This document shows, piece after piece, positions 16,462-25,503 of a DNA stretch of 64,000 bases. The notes under the pieces are model-generated. The model had not been told where the DNA came from, searched no databases, and was given only the letters and a program-made list of their open reading frames with translations. A program made the position numbers and the translations under genes. The stretch's first letter is position 1; every line of letters begins with the position of its first letter. This DNA comes from Halosimplex aquaticum (GTDB lineage: Archaea > Halobacteriota > Halobacteria > Halobacteriales > Haloarculaceae). The stretch is from NCBI RefSeq assembly GCF_028747785.1, contig NZ_CP118158.1:3968001-4032000 (forward strand), read 5' to 3'.

Positions 16462-17286
16462 TCAGCCGAGGTGTTTCAGCCTGTGCAGGAACGCGTCGGG
16501 CAACACCTCCGGGCCGAGCGGGTCTTCCCCGGGGACGGCGTCCGTCTCGAAGCCGGCGTCCTCGGCCGGTGGCCCGCCGCGATTCCCGCGCGGCGGCGCG
16601 TGGTGGGCGTAGACACTCTCCGGGTGGTCGTAGCGCCACACGTGCATCACCCACGGCGTCCGGCAGGGGAGGCCGAGCCGGTCCTCGCCCAGTTCTCGCA
16701 CGTACAGCGCCCGGAACTTCCACCAGGAGTAGCGACCCGGCAGGCCGACGTGGGCGTGCCACGGCGTACATGCGCCGCCGTCGTCTTCGTCCTCGTACAC
16801 CGACGGGGGCGGATCGACGCGCTCCGCGTCCCGGGTCGCGGCGAACATCACGCCGATGGGCCGCCACCACTTGTGGTCGACGAGTACCGACTCCGGGCGC
16901 GTCGCGTCGACGACCGACTCGTCTCGAAGGTGGTCCGGGTTGAGCCAGTGGGACCACCCCGAGTCCCCGGCGCCGAACAGGTCGAAGTACGGGACGAACC
17001 CGTCGTCGACGAGCGAACCGACCGTCGGGTACCGGTCGCGGAGCGCGGCCTGCACGTCCGATTGCAGGGCCGTCGTCTCCGGGTGGTCGTCTCGACACAC
17101 CGACGACAGCGAGTCGTCGTAGGGAACCGTCGACGGTTTGACTGTCGTCTCCGAACAGGCGTCGTTCGACTCGCCTCCCTCGCCGGTCGCCTGCACCGTC
17201 CCCGCACTCAGGAGGCCGAGGGCGCCGCCCGAGGTCCGCAAGACGGCGCGCCGGGAGAACGCAGGCGGGTCCCCGCCCGTCGTCAT
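16462..17286 (-). CDS. Tat-exported protein of unknown function
   Basis: 274 aa. A twin-arginine signal (SRRAVLRTSGGALGLLSAG, residues 11-29) marks export in folded form. The mature part has many aromatic and His residues: HWLNPDHLRDE, VDHKWWRPIGVMF, CTPWHAHVGLPGRYSWWKF and WVMHVWRYDHPE. Cysteines lie in ACSETTV, VCRDD, CTPW and LPCRTPW. The His- and Trp-rich motifs suggest a metal- or ligand-binding extracytoplasmic domain. I do not recognise the family. The 3' flank toward 16230 holds no gene. Confidence 0.75.
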   Translation of the reverse strand: MTTGGDPPAFSRRAVLRTSGGALGLLSAGTVQATGEGGESNDACSETTVKPSTVPYDDSLSSVCRDDHPETTALQSDVQAALRDRYPTVGSLVDDGFVPYFDLFGAGDSGWSHWLNPDHLRDESVVDATRPESVLVDHKWWRPIGVMFAATRDAERVDPPPSVYEDEDDGGACTPWHAHVGLPGRYSWWKFRALYVRELGEDRLGLPCRTPWVMHVWRYDHPESVYAHHAPPRGNRGGPPAEDAGFETDAVPGEDPLGPEVLPDAFLHRLKHLG

Positions 17287-17724
17287 CGTCGCCTCGCGGT
17301 TCGCTGGAAGTCCGCCGTTCGTTCGGTCGATCGAGGTCCAGTCATGGATACCGTGGCTCCGGTCTTGGAATGAACCATGAAAGGTATTTGCGCCGTAGGG
17401 GTCGTACCCCGAGGCTACCGGCGAGCGCTCGTTACCAGGCCGCTACTGTCGGTACGTAGCCGATAGGGACGTGGTAACCAGACACCGCCACTCTCTCGTT
17501 CCGAACTCCGGTTTCGAACCTGATTCAGAAGCATGGCTCACTAGCCCACAGAGCAGGATCGAGTCGCCGAGCCGCGACATAACGGCCATCTGTTAGTCGG
17601 ATACCAATAGGAGTACTTTTGGTAATGTATCCGACGGACGTCTAGTTTTGTCGGGAATAGTTGCGAAAGTCCGGTCCAGAGCAGATTCGCGGGAAAACTC
17701 GATTCCCAGTGAGCGAGTCCTCGA
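17287..17724. other. 438-bp intergenic region with a 40-bp imperfect palindrome
   Basis: No coding frame with haloarchaeal character is seen. The notable structure is 17596-17635, where GTCGGATAC and GTATCCGAC form 9-bp inverted arms, with CCAA/TTGG further inside. The region is more AT-rich than its flanks. It separates the start of the Tat-exported protein from the end of the large copper lipoprotein gene. The palindrome could be a terminator, regulator site or small mobile-element relic. Confidence 0.45.
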
Positions 17725-20256
17725 TTACTCCACGGTAACGGACCCGGTCATCCCGGCGGCTTCGTGGGGAATGCAGTAGTACTCGTGAGTGCCGGTCGTC
17801 TCGAAGGTGTGGACGAACGACTGGCCGGACTGGACGGCGCCCTTCCCTTCCTCCCAGCCGCTCCGTGCGGCGTCCTCGGAGTCGAAGTCGCCGGAGGCCC
17901 AGTAGTCGGCGCCGTCGGGGATGCCGTCGCCGGCGGCGGTGACGGAGTGGGGTTCGCCGGCGGCGTGTTTCCAGGCGACTTTGTCGCCCTTCGAGACCGT
18001 CAGCTCCGCGGGATCGAACGCGACGGCCTTCAGGTCGACGACGTGGTCGGCGTCGTCGGGGACGCCCTCGACGACGTTGGGGCCGCCCTGGAGGTTCGAG
18101 TCGCCGCCTCCGCCGCCCGACCCGCCCTCGGTCCCACCGCCGCTCCCGCCGGCGAGGCGCAGGTCGAGCGGGAGTTCCTCGACGCTGTCGACGAGCGCGA
18201 ACTGGCCGTACTGGGCGGCGTCGGCGAACCGATCGGCCGCGCTCGAAACGTCGCCGCCGTCTCGCAGGGCGGTGATGTACGCGTCGAGTTCCGATTCGAA
18301 GATCTCGTAGGCGGAGTGGCTGGACTCTTCCAGGAGCTCGTGGACTCGCGCGTCCTCGAAGTGCGCGAAGACGTCCTGCAGGACCGAGGCGGCGGCATCG
18401 CTCGTCGATCCGCCCGCGCTCCCGACGATGGCGTAGACGGAGTTCAGCACCTCGGCGTTGAACGACTTGCTGGCGGGGTAGACGTCCTCACCGTTCCCGG
18501 CGGCGGTCGCAATGGCACCGAGTCGCTTCTCGAAGGCCTCGTAGACGGACTCGTCGGCGTGTTCGAGCGCCTCGTGGTAGCCGCCGGCGCCGGCCTCGAA
18601 GTGCTCGAAGGCGCCCTGCGCGATGGCCTCGGCGCGACCCGCGTCGCCGAGGGCGTCGAGAACGGCGGCGTCGAATCCGCGAGCCCCCATGTACGCCGCT
18701 TCGGCGCCGCTGACGGTGGCCGTCGTGCCGGCGGTGGTCTCGAACTCCAGGAGCGTCGACTGGACGCCCTCGTGGTGAGTCGCGACGGCTTCGTCGTCGC
18801 CGTTCTCGTAGGCCTGGATCAGGCTCGTGAGGTGCTCTTCCTCGAAGGCGTGATAGAGGTCCTCGCTGGTCGATTCCACCGTCTCGTGGAAGTCGAGTTC
18901 GTTCGACTCGAACCGCTCGAAGAGGCCCTGAGCGGCGCCAGCGGCGGCGCCGCCGTCGCCCAGCCGATACAGTTCGCGGGCGTCCGCCAGGCGGGCGCGG
19001 AAGAACGCGGCTTCCAGTAACGGCGCGTTCGAGCCGGCCAGCGTCTCGATCCCGGTCACGAGGTTCTCGTCGACGGTGGCGAACGCGTCGTCGACGGCCC
19101 CGGAGTCGCCGCCCTCGATCGCCGACTGGAGGTCGGAGAGGCCGGACTCGAAGCCCTCGTATGCCTCGTGGTCGGCCTCCTCCAGCGCCTCGTGAGCCCG
19201 TGCGCCCTCGAAGTGCGCGAAGATATCGCTCGCCAGCGTCGCGGCGCGTTCGGTCTCGCCCCGGGCAGCGAGCCAACGGGCATCGGCGGCGCGAGCGCGG
19301 TACAACGTCAGCGCGGCGGCGTGGGCGTAGTCAGTCGAGGGGCCACCCGTCGCGGCGACGGCGGCGGCGTCCCAGCCGCGGGCCTGGAGAGACGCCAGGT
19401 GGCCGGCGCCCGCGGCCCGCTCGGCGTCGGCCAGGGTGTAGCTGCCGTCGATCGCCGCAGCGTAGGCCGACTTCGCCTCGCTCCGGACGGTCCCGGCGTC
19501 GTCGCTCTCGGCGGCCGATCGGGCGGCTTCGAGACCGTTCTCGAACGCCTGGTAGGCGTCGCCGTCGGCCGATTCGAGCGCGGCGTGGACGCTCGCCTCC
19601 TCGAAGCGGCTGATGGTGGCCTCCGAGACGCGACGGGCGCCGTCGAGGTTCCCCGCGGCGGCGAGTGCGGCCGCGTCCAGTGCGCTCACGCCGAACGTCT
19701 GGAGATCCAGCGCGTCGGCAGTCGACGAACCGACGAGGGCCCGCTGTGCCTCCGCGAGCTGGGTGCTCGCGATCGACGCTTCTTCGCGGGCCCGCTCGAC
19801 GTCGCCCGCCTGGAGGCCCTCGGTCCGGAGTTCGCCGAGGGCTTCCTCGAACTCCGCGTAGTTCTCCTCGCTGGCGCGTTCGAGGGCCTCGTGGGCGCCG
19901 TACTCACCGGTGGCCTCCTCGAATCGCGCGAAGATCGACTGTGCGACGGACGCGCCGGCGCCCGACTCGCCCGCCAGACCGAGCGCCGCGGCGTCCCACA
20001 CACGGGCGCGCATCGCGTTCCACTCCGCGGCGACTGCAGCGTCCACTGGCGCGGTCTGGCTCGTTCCCCCGCTGTCCCCGGCGGTCTCCCCGTTCGCGGT
20101 GGACGTGGACTCGTCACTGTCGGTCGCAGTACCACCGGTCTCGGTGTCGGCCTCGGCGTCGTCGGTGCCGCCGCCCAGTCCGTTACATCCCGCGACGCCG
20201 ACCGTCGCGAAGAGCGTCGCCCCTGCACTCAACACCTCGCGTCTGCTGCGTTCCAT
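17725..20256 (-). CDS. Six-repeat helical lipoprotein with C-terminal halocyanin-type cupredoxin (DUF5059-like)
   Basis: 843 aa. The signal peptide with RR at 5-6 ends at the lipobox VAGC (C24), and a Ser/Thr/Asp-rich linker follows. Residues ~75-690 are alpha-helical and contain six repeats of a 'FxxFE...HExLE......YxxFExxL' pattern, with histidines at 122, 214, 355, 457, 561 and 639. A glycine-rich hinge (702-718) leads to a blue-copper domain with ligands H770, C828, H831 and M836 (EPHSV, YYCIPHEAAGM). It should sit on the outer membrane face and move electrons or bind metal. Two palindromes overlap its promoter. The DUF5059 assignment is from memory. Confidence 0.85.
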   Translation of the reverse strand: MERSRREVLSAGATLFATVGVAGCNGLGGGTDDAEADTETGGTATDSDESTSTANGETAGDSGGTSQTAPVDAAVAAEWNAMRARVWDAAALGLAGESGAGASVAQSIFARFEEATGEYGAHEALERASEENYAEFEEALGELRTEGLQAGDVERAREEASIASTQLAEAQRALVGSSTADALDLQTFGVSALDAAALAAAGNLDGARRVSEATISRFEEASVHAALESADGDAYQAFENGLEAARSAAESDDAGTVRSEAKSAYAAAIDGSYTLADAERAAGAGHLASLQARGWDAAAVAATGGPSTDYAHAAALTLYRARAADARWLAARGETERAATLASDIFAHFEGARAHEALEEADHEAYEGFESGLSDLQSAIEGGDSGAVDDAFATVDENLVTGIETLAGSNAPLLEAAFFRARLADARELYRLGDGGAAAGAAQGLFERFESNELDFHETVESTSEDLYHAFEEEHLTSLIQAYENGDDEAVATHHEGVQSTLLEFETTAGTTATVSGAEAAYMGARGFDAAVLDALGDAGRAEAIAQGAFEHFEAGAGGYHEALEHADESVYEAFEKRLGAIATAAGNGEDVYPASKSFNAEVLNSVYAIVGSAGGSTSDAAASVLQDVFAHFEDARVHELLEESSHSAYEIFESELDAYITALRDGGDVSSAADRFADAAQYGQFALVDSVEELPLDLRLAGGSGGGTEGGSGGGGGDSNLQGGPNVVEGVPDDADHVVDLKAVAFDPAELTVSKGDKVAWKHAAGEPHSVTAAGDGIPDGADYWASGDFDSEDAARSGWEEGKGAVQSGQSFVHTFETTGTHEYYCIPHEAAGMTGSVTVE

Positions 20257-20260
20257 GTGG

Positions 20261-20312
20261 TTTAGGGCACCCTAAACCCCTATAAGCGCACCGATCTTTA
20301 GGTGACCCTAAA
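20261..20312. promoter_or_regulatory. Two metal-regulator-type palindromes over the promoter of the copper lipoprotein gene
   Basis: TTTAGGGCACCCTAAA (20261-20276, perfect 7+2+7) ends 4 bp before the start codon at 20256. TTTAGGTGACCCTAAA (20297-20312) lies upstream of a TATA-like TTATAG on the minus strand. A leaderless transcript starting near the ATG would have its TATA/BRE and start site bracketed by both boxes. The sequence resembles the inverted-repeat sites (TTAGGnnnnCCTAA type) bound by DtxR-family metal-dependent repressors in archaea. Metal-responsive repression is therefore inferred. Confidence 0.75.
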
Positions 20313-20548
20313 CATATTCGGGCCGCCGAGTGCAGCGCCGTCGCGGCCGCCGCGGCTGTGGCCCGTCCCCGACGAGACGAGGCCCATTCTCTATAGCGGT
20401 CTGGGATTTACGAGCGGGAGGGCGAACGGACCGTCCGAGCTCGTCGAGCGCGCACTCATCGCGATTAGATGGGTGTACGGGTCGATATCGGGAGAACGAT
20501 CGAAGCGGGATGTGTAGTGGCGGTGGTGAAGAACCGCCACCGCGGCCT

Positions 20549-20932
20549 TCAGGCGATCTGGGCTTCGTACTCGTCGGCGGAGAGGAGGTCGTCGAGTTCG
20601 TCGTCCTCGGCCAGTTCGACCTCGATCAGCCAGCCGTCGCCGTAGGGGTCTTCGTTGATCAGTTCGGGCGCGTCGGCGAGGTCGTCGTTGACCGCCGTCA
20701 CCGTCCCCGAGACGGGGGCGTAGACGTCCGAAACCGCCTTGATCGACTCGACGACGCCGAAGTCCTCGTCTGCGGTGACCTCCTCGCCCTCGCTCGGGAG
20801 GTCGACGAACACCACGTCGCCGAGTTCGTCCTGGGCGAAGTCCGAGATGCCGATGCGCGCGCTGTCGTCGTCGACCCGCACCCACTCGTGGGATTCGAGG
20901 TAACGCAGGTCGTCGGGAACGTCGAAGCTCAT
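20549..20932 (-). CDS. gcvH: Glycine cleavage system H protein
   Basis: 127 aa, normal length. It carries the lipoyl-attachment segment [18 protein letters not shown] with the modified lysine in ESIKA, and the start [14 protein letters not shown] typical of GcvH. It shuttles the aminomethyl group between P, T and L proteins of the glycine cleavage complex. Its ATG overlaps the stop of gcvT by four bases (ATGA), so the two are translationally coupled. The P-protein genes are not in the window. Confidence 0.97.
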   Translation of the reverse strand: MSFDVPDDLRYLESHEWVRVDDDSARIGISDFAQDELGDVVFVDLPSEGEEVTADEDFGVVESIKAVSDVYAPVSGTVTAVNDDLADAPELINEDPYGDGWLIEVELAEDDELDDLLSADEYEAQIA

Positions 20933-22026
20933 CTGTCGAGGAATGGGGTCGCGGTGATACGTGCTTTCTTCGGTTCGCCCCTGACCTCGACCCGGACGGA
21001 GTCCCCGGGGCCGACGCGGTCTGTCGGCAGGTATGCGAGGGCGATCCCGGTGCCCAGGGTCGGGCTCATCGTCCCGCTCGTGACCGTTCCGAGCGAGTCG
21101 CCCTCGGTCGTGGTGACAGCGTAGCCTTCGCGGGGAACGCCGCGGTCGACCAGTTCGATCCCGCGGAGCTTCTCGTCGACGCCCTCCACGTCGGCGCCTT
21201 CGAGGGCGTCGCGGCCGACGAACTCCGAGTCGAGGTCGACGGCGAACTCGATGCCGGCCTCGTAGGGGTTCCGGGGGTTGTCCTCCGGGTCGAAGTCCCG
21301 TCCGGAGAGGAGGTAGCCCATCTCCAGGCGGAGGGTGTCCCGGGCGCCGAGCCCGCAGGCCTGACAGTCCAGCGCGGCCCAGACGGTTTCGGTCTCCTCC
21401 CAGGGGGCGACCAGTTCGAAGCCGGGTTCGCCGGTGTAGCCGGTCCGGGAGACGAGGGTCTCGACGCCGGCGACGGTCGCGACGAACGTCTCGAAGCGGG
21501 CGAGCGACCCGAGGTCGGCGTCGGTCTCGTCGGCCAACAGGTCCTCGGCGACGGGGCCCTGAAGTGCGATCATGCCGAGCGACTCCGTGCGGTTCTCGAC
21601 GGTGGCGTCGAGGTCCCGGGCCTCGCGGTGCTCAGTCCAGCGGTCGGCCATCTCGGTGTCGTGGCCGGCGTTCGGGACCACGAGGTAGTCGGCGTCGACC
21701 GACCAGTCGGCCGGAGGGCGGTAGACGACGGTGTCGTCGAGCATCACGCCGCGGTCGTCGGTGATCGCGGCGTAGTTGGACTCGCCGGGGTCCAGATCGG
21801 ACACGTCGTTGGTCACCAGGCGGTTGGTGAGCCGGCAGGCGTCGTCGCCGGTGACGGTGATCTGGCCCATGTGCGAGACGTCGAAGCGACCGACCGACTC
21901 GCGGACCGCCTCGTGCTCGCGCCGGATCGAGTCGAACTCGACGGGCATCTCCCACCCCCCGAACTCCGTGAGCGTCGCGCCGCTGTCCTCGTGCGCCGCC
22001 GCGAGCGGCGGCTGTCTGAGCGTCAT
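20929..22026 (-). CDS. gcvT: Glycine cleavage system T protein (aminomethyltransferase)
   Basis: 365 aa, standard length. Family landmarks include [25 protein letters not shown] at the N-terminus (without the leading residues here), [33 protein letters not shown] and [14 protein letters not shown]. The aspartate in FDVSHMG is the region that binds folate. It releases ammonia and transfers a methylene unit to tetrahydrofolate or its analogue. First gene of the gcvT-gcvH unit. A separate GcvT/YgfZ-like paralogue lies at 42770-43873. Confidence 0.97.
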   Translation of the reverse strand: MTLRQPPLAAAHEDSGATLTEFGGWEMPVEFDSIRREHEAVRESVGRFDVSHMGQITVTGDDACRLTNRLVTNDVSDLDPGESNYAAITDDRGVMLDDTVVYRPPADWSVDADYLVVPNAGHDTEMADRWTEHREARDLDATVENRTESLGMIALQGPVAEDLLADETDADLGSLARFETFVATVAGVETLVSRTGYTGEPGFELVAPWEETETVWAALDCQACGLGARDTLRLEMGYLLSGRDFDPEDNPRNPYEAGIEFAVDLDSEFVGRDALEGADVEGVDEKLRGIELVDRGVPREGYAVTTTEGDSLGTVTSGTMSPTLGTGIALAYLPTDRVGPGDSVRVEVRGEPKKARITATPFLDR

Positions 22027-22342
22027 GTCCCGGTTTCCGCCCGCCAGCGACGTAACTGTTACCGTCGTTCGCGTGTGCGCTCGCGGCCCCGCCTCGGCCC
22101 GGCGTCTGACGCTCTCAACCCCATGCGACTATATCGAATGCCGCCGCGAGCACTCGGCCCTCACCGGTTCAACTCCCGGTCCGTCTGCCGACGCCATCGC
22201 CAGCCTACAGCCTCGATCGAGAGGGGCCTGGCCGTCTGCGGGCCGAGCGGCGCTCACTCCTCGAAACATAGTGGATTAGATTAGTCTAAAAATTAGATTC
22301 GACTAGAAGCATTAATGTGTTTCCCACGGCTATACCGAGGTA
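22027..22342. other. 316-bp divergent intergenic region
   Basis: It lies between gcvT (leftward) and the metal transporter genes (rightward). The right part is AT-rich and holds the paired metal boxes (22276-22308) and a TATA-like CATTAATG around 22310-22317, about 26-33 nt before the ATG at 22343. The left part has a short tRNA-T-arm-like string (ACCGGTTCAACTCCCGGT, 22163-22180) but no cloverleaf around it. No gene is seen. Confidence 0.55.
22276..22308. promoter_or_regulatory. Tandem metal-box operators upstream of the metal ABC transporter
   Basis: TTAGATTAGTCTAA (22276-22289) has inverted arms TTAGA/TCTAA. A second copy, TTAGATTCGACTAGAA (22293-22308), matches the first at 13 of 16 positions, with starts 17 bp apart. 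Both lie just upstream of the TATA-like CATTAATG, the place where a repressor would block the basal factors. The arms are close to, but not identical with, the TTTAGG/CCTAAA boxes at 20261-20312, so the same or a related DtxR/MntR-type regulator is plausible. Confidence 0.65.
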
Positions 22343-23419
22343 ATGGTTCACACGAGCGAAGCGACCGGACGGTCGCAGCCGACGCGCAGACAGGTGCTCG
22401 CAGCGGGGTCGAGCGCCGCGCTCTGCGGCTTCGCGGGGTGTATCGGGGGAACGACTGCGGGATCAGACGGATCCGGCGGGGGAAGCGAGGGCGACGGCCC
22501 CGTGGTGGTGGCTTCCTTCTTCAGCTTCTACGACTTCGCACGGAACGTCGCGGAGGGAACGCCGATCCGGGTCGAGAACCTCGTGCCGACGGGACTCCAC
22601 GGCCACGGGTGGCAGCCGAACGCCAGCGTCACGCAGGACATCATCGAGGCCGACGCCTTCCTCCACGTCGGCCCGGGGTTCCAGCCGTGGGCGGACCGCG
22701 CCATCCAGACCCTGAAAGACGACGGCGTCGACACGCAGCTGATAAACGCCCGCGAGGGCGTCGAACTCGTGGACCTGGCGGCCTCGCTCGACCCGGACGA
22801 GGAGGGCGTCGGGCGACAGAAGGGGAAAGACCCGCACTTCTGGCTCGACCCCCACCGCGCGAAGACGTCCGTCGACAACATCGTCGAGGGACTCGTCGAC
22901 CTCGCGCCCGACCACGAGGACGCGCTCCGCGAGAACGCCGAGACGTACAAGACGGAGACGATCGACCGGATCGACGCGGATTACCGGGCCATCTTCGACG
23001 CGGCCGAGCGCGACGTGGTCCAGCTCGCGGCGCACAACGCCTTCCAGTACATCGGCGTGCGCTACGGCGTCCGGATGCGCCCGCTGGTCACCAACCTCGC
23101 CGCCAGCGGCGACGTGGCGCCCGCGGACATCGCGCGAGCGAAGAAGGTCATCGAGGAGAACGACATCGAGTACATCGCCAACGGCGTCTTCGAGTCGCGC
23201 CGGCCGGCGAAGCAGCTACTGGAGGAGACGCAGGTGACGGCGTACTTCCCGGTGACCCCCTACGCGGGCGTCCGCGAGGACTGGGTCGCCCAGGACTGGG
23301 GCTACGAGGAGATCGCCGACAACATCAACATGCCGACCTTCGAGGTCGTGCTCGGGAACAAGTCACCCGAAGACGCCGGGCCCGACGGCTGGGCCGAGGA
23401 GTGGAGGAACTTCGAATGA
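22343..23419 (+). CDS. Metal ABC transporter substrate-binding lipoprotein (ZnuA/TroA type)
   Basis: 358 aa. A Tat-type signal (TRRQVLAAGSSAALCGF) ends in a lipobox FAGC (C33). The mature protein follows the cluster A-I binding-protein plan: LVPTGLHGHGWQP, HVGPGFQPW, DPHFWLDPHRAKTSVDNI, LAAHNAFQYIGVRYGVR and FESRRPAKQL, with His in GLHGH, PHFW and AHNAF as candidate ligands. There is no His-rich zinc loop. It captures Zn or Mn outside the membrane. Its stop overlaps the ATP-binding gene's ATG (ATGA). Paired metal boxes lie upstream. Confidence 0.9.
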   Translation: MVHTSEATGRSQPTRRQVLAAGSSAALCGFAGCIGGTTAGSDGSGGGSEGDGPVVVASFFSFYDFARNVAEGTPIRVENLVPTGLHGHGWQPNASVTQDIIEADAFLHVGPGFQPWADRAIQTLKDDGVDTQLINAREGVELVDLAASLDPDEEGVGRQKGKDPHFWLDPHRAKTSVDNIVEGLVDLAPDHEDALRENAETYKTETIDRIDADYRAIFDAAERDVVQLAAHNAFQYIGVRYGVRMRPLVTNLAASGDVAPADIARAKKVIEENDIEYIANGVFESRRPAKQLLEETQVTAYFPVTPYAGVREDWVAQDWGYEEIADNINMPTFEVVLGNKSPEDAGPDGWAEEWRNFE

Positions 23420-24204
23420 CCGCACAGCCGACGGCGGAGACGGTTACCGAACGGACGCACCGGTCCGAGGATTCAGTGATCGAGGTGACCGACGTCGACT
23501 TCGGCTACACCGCGACGCGAGTGGTCGAGGATATCTCGCTGACTATCGATCCCGGGGAGTACGTGGCGGTGGTCGGCCCGAACGGCTCGGGCAAGTCGAC
23601 GCTGATGAAGCTGATGCTGGGGCTGCTGGAACCCGACGCCGGGACCGTTCGGCTGTTCGGCGAGCCGGCCCACCGCTTCGACGACGGCGACCGCGTCGGC
23701 TACGTCGCCCAGCACGCCAGCGCCTCGAAGGAGATGCCGATCACCGTCCGCGAAGTGGTGAAGATGGGGCGGTTCCCGCACGTCGGGTTCGGTCGCCTCT
23801 CGGCCGACGACTGGGAGATCGTCGACCGCGCGCTCGAGACGGTCGGCATGTCGGAGTTCGCGGGCCGGCGAGTCACGCAGCTCTCGGGGGGCCAGCGCCA
23901 GCGCGCGTTCATCGCCAGGGCGCTGGCGAGCGAGGCGGAGCTGCTCGTCCTCGACGAGCCGACCGTCGGCGTCGACGCCGAGTCCGTCGAGGCGTTCTAC
24001 GCGCTGCTGGAGTCACTCAACGACGACGGGATCACCGTGTTGCTCATCGAGCACGACCTGAGCGCCGTGACCGAACAAGCCGAGCGCGTCGTCTGTCTCG
24101 ACGGCGCGGTGTACTTCGACGGGCCGACCGACGAGTTCGTCGACAGCGACGCGCTGGTCCGCGCGTTCGGGGCGGCGGCGAGGGGGCTGGGTGAGTCGAG
24201 ATGA
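23416..24204 (+). CDS. Metal ABC transporter ATP-binding protein (ZnuC type)
   Basis: 262 aa. Walker A is VVGPNGSGKSTLMK, the signature is QLSGGQRQRAFIARAL, Walker B is LLVLDEPTVGVD and the switch histidine is in LLIEHDLSAV. The Q-loop region reads VGYVAQHAS. It energises metal uptake together with the binding protein and permease, overlapping both by four bases. The specific placement between a cluster A-I binding protein and a cluster-9-type permease supports Zn/Mn import. Confidence 0.95.
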   Translation: MTAQPTAETVTERTHRSEDSVIEVTDVDFGYTATRVVEDISLTIDPGEYVAVVGPNGSGKSTLMKLMLGLLEPDAGTVRLFGEPAHRFDDGDRVGYVAQHASASKEMPITVREVVKMGRFPHVGFGRLSADDWEIVDRALETVGMSEFAGRRVTQLSGGQRQRAFIARALASEAELLVLDEPTVGVDAESVEAFYALLESLNDDGITVLLIEHDLSAVTEQAERVVCLDGAVYFDGPTDEFVDSDALVRAFGAAARGLGESR

Positions 24205-25277
24205 CCGACCCGTTCGTCACACAGGTCCTCGCGAGACTCCTCGCGCAACTGCTGGCACCGACGGTCGACCCCTGGCCCGCGCTCGCCGTCCTCCAGTCGA
24301 GTCCGCTCGACGCAGTGCTGGCCCCGCTGTACTGGATACTCGACCTCTGGTCGAGCGCCGTGGGCTGGGTGGCGAAGCAGACCGGCCTGCAGGTCCTCGA
24401 ATACGGATTCATGCACCGTGCGATCCTGGTGGGGCTGTGCATCGGCGTGATGGCCCCGCTCATCGGGACGTTCCTGGTCCACAGACAGCTCGCGCTCATC
24501 GGCGACGCGCTGGCGCACACGGCCTTCGCCGGCGTCGCGGTCGGGCTGTTCCTCAACGCCGTCATCGACCTGGGGGTCACCCCCTACCTGACGGCGGTCG
24601 TCGTCGCGATGATCGCGGCGCTGTGCATCGAGCTCATCTCGGAGGTGACCGACGCGTACAACGACGTGTCGATGGCCATCGTCCTCTCGACGGGGTTCGC
24701 GCTCGGGACGACGCTCATCAGCATCAACGCGGGCGGGCTGACCGTCAGCGTCGACCAGTACCTCTTCGGCAACCTCTCGACGGTCACCTCCCAGAGCGCC
24801 GCGGTGTTGCTCGTACTGTTCGCCGTCGTCGTCGCCGTCGTCGGCGTGACGCGCAACCAGCTCCTCTACGTCACGTTCGACGAGACCGCCGCCGAGGTGT
24901 CGGGGATCCCGGTCGACTGGTACAACCGGATCGTCGTGATGCTGACCGCGATGGTCGTCGTCGGCGCGATGCAGATCATGGGCGTCATCCTCGTCGCCGC
25001 GATGCTCGTCGTCCCCGTCGCGGGCGCCTCACAGGTCGCCCGGAGCTTCGACGAGGCGCTCCTCGTCTCGGTCGTCCTCGCGGAACTCGCCGTGCTGGTT
25101 GGCATCGGCGTCTCCTACTACGCCGGTGCGACCGCCGGCGGCGTCGTCGTCCTCGTCGCGGTCGCCATCTACGTCCTCGCCGTCGCCGCGGGCAAACTCC
25201 AGTCGGCGGCCGGCGACGAGGCGACACCGGAGATGGGCAGCATCGCCGCCGACGAGCGCGACTCGCCGTCGGACTGA
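24201..25277 (+). CDS. Metal ABC transporter permease (ZnuB/MntB type)
   Basis: 358 aa, longer at the N-terminus than usual. Residues 1-~70 form an extra segment with a hydrophobic stretch before the core FMHRAILVGLCIGVMAPLIGTFLVHRQLALIGDALAHTAFAGVAVG, which is the hallmark start of this permease family. About eight membrane helices follow, including MQIMGVILVAAMLVVPVAGA. The C-terminus is short and acidic. It forms the membrane channel for Zn/Mn uptake. Start ATG overlaps the ATPase stop. Confidence 0.93.
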   Translation: MTDPFVTQVLARLLAQLLAPTVDPWPALAVLQSSPLDAVLAPLYWILDLWSSAVGWVAKQTGLQVLEYGFMHRAILVGLCIGVMAPLIGTFLVHRQLALIGDALAHTAFAGVAVGLFLNAVIDLGVTPYLTAVVVAMIAALCIELISEVTDAYNDVSMAIVLSTGFALGTTLISINAGGLTVSVDQYLFGNLSTVTSQSAAVLLVLFAVVVAVVGVTRNQLLYVTFDETAAEVSGIPVDWYNRIVVMLTAMVVVGAMQIMGVILVAAMLVVPVAGASQVARSFDEALLVSVVLAELAVLVGIGVSYYAGATAGGVVVLVAVAIYVLAVAAGKLQSAAGDEATPEMGSIAADERDSPSD

Positions 25278-25404
25278 GAGAATCGGGGACTCGAAGACGT
25301 TCAGCCTGGAATCCGTCGCATCGCCGCCGGTAGTTTCGCACAGTTTCTCGGTCTGAAATCGTGATCCCGTTTATATGATCCGTCCGGGCGACTCGTCGAA
25401 CGCG

Positions 25405-25503
25405 ATGGTTCCCGAAACGTCAGTTCGACGGATCGCCCTCCCGCCCGGCCGCCGTCGGTCGCCGGGCGGCGAACAGTACGCACAGACGGAGGTGTCTCCG
25501 TGA
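25405..25503 (+). CDS. Possible 32-aa upstream ORF coupled to the RND exporter
   Basis: ATG at 25405 to TGA at 25501-25503, whose last bases overlap the GTG start of the exporter (GTGA). A TATA-like TTTATAT at 25370-25376 lies about 30 nt upstream of this ATG, where a leaderless haloarchaeal transcript would begin. The peptide (MVPETSVRRIALPPG, then Arg/Gly-rich, ending TEVSP) shows no recognisable domain. It may be a leader peptide used for translation coupling, or chance. Confidence 0.4.
   Translation: MVPETSVRRIALPPGRRRSPGGEQYAQTEVSP

Noticed and set aside
22163..22180. tRNA T-arm-like string ACCGGTTCAACTCCCGGT
   Set aside because: No acceptor stem, anticodon arm or D-arm fits around it; four paired bases alone are likely to be chance.
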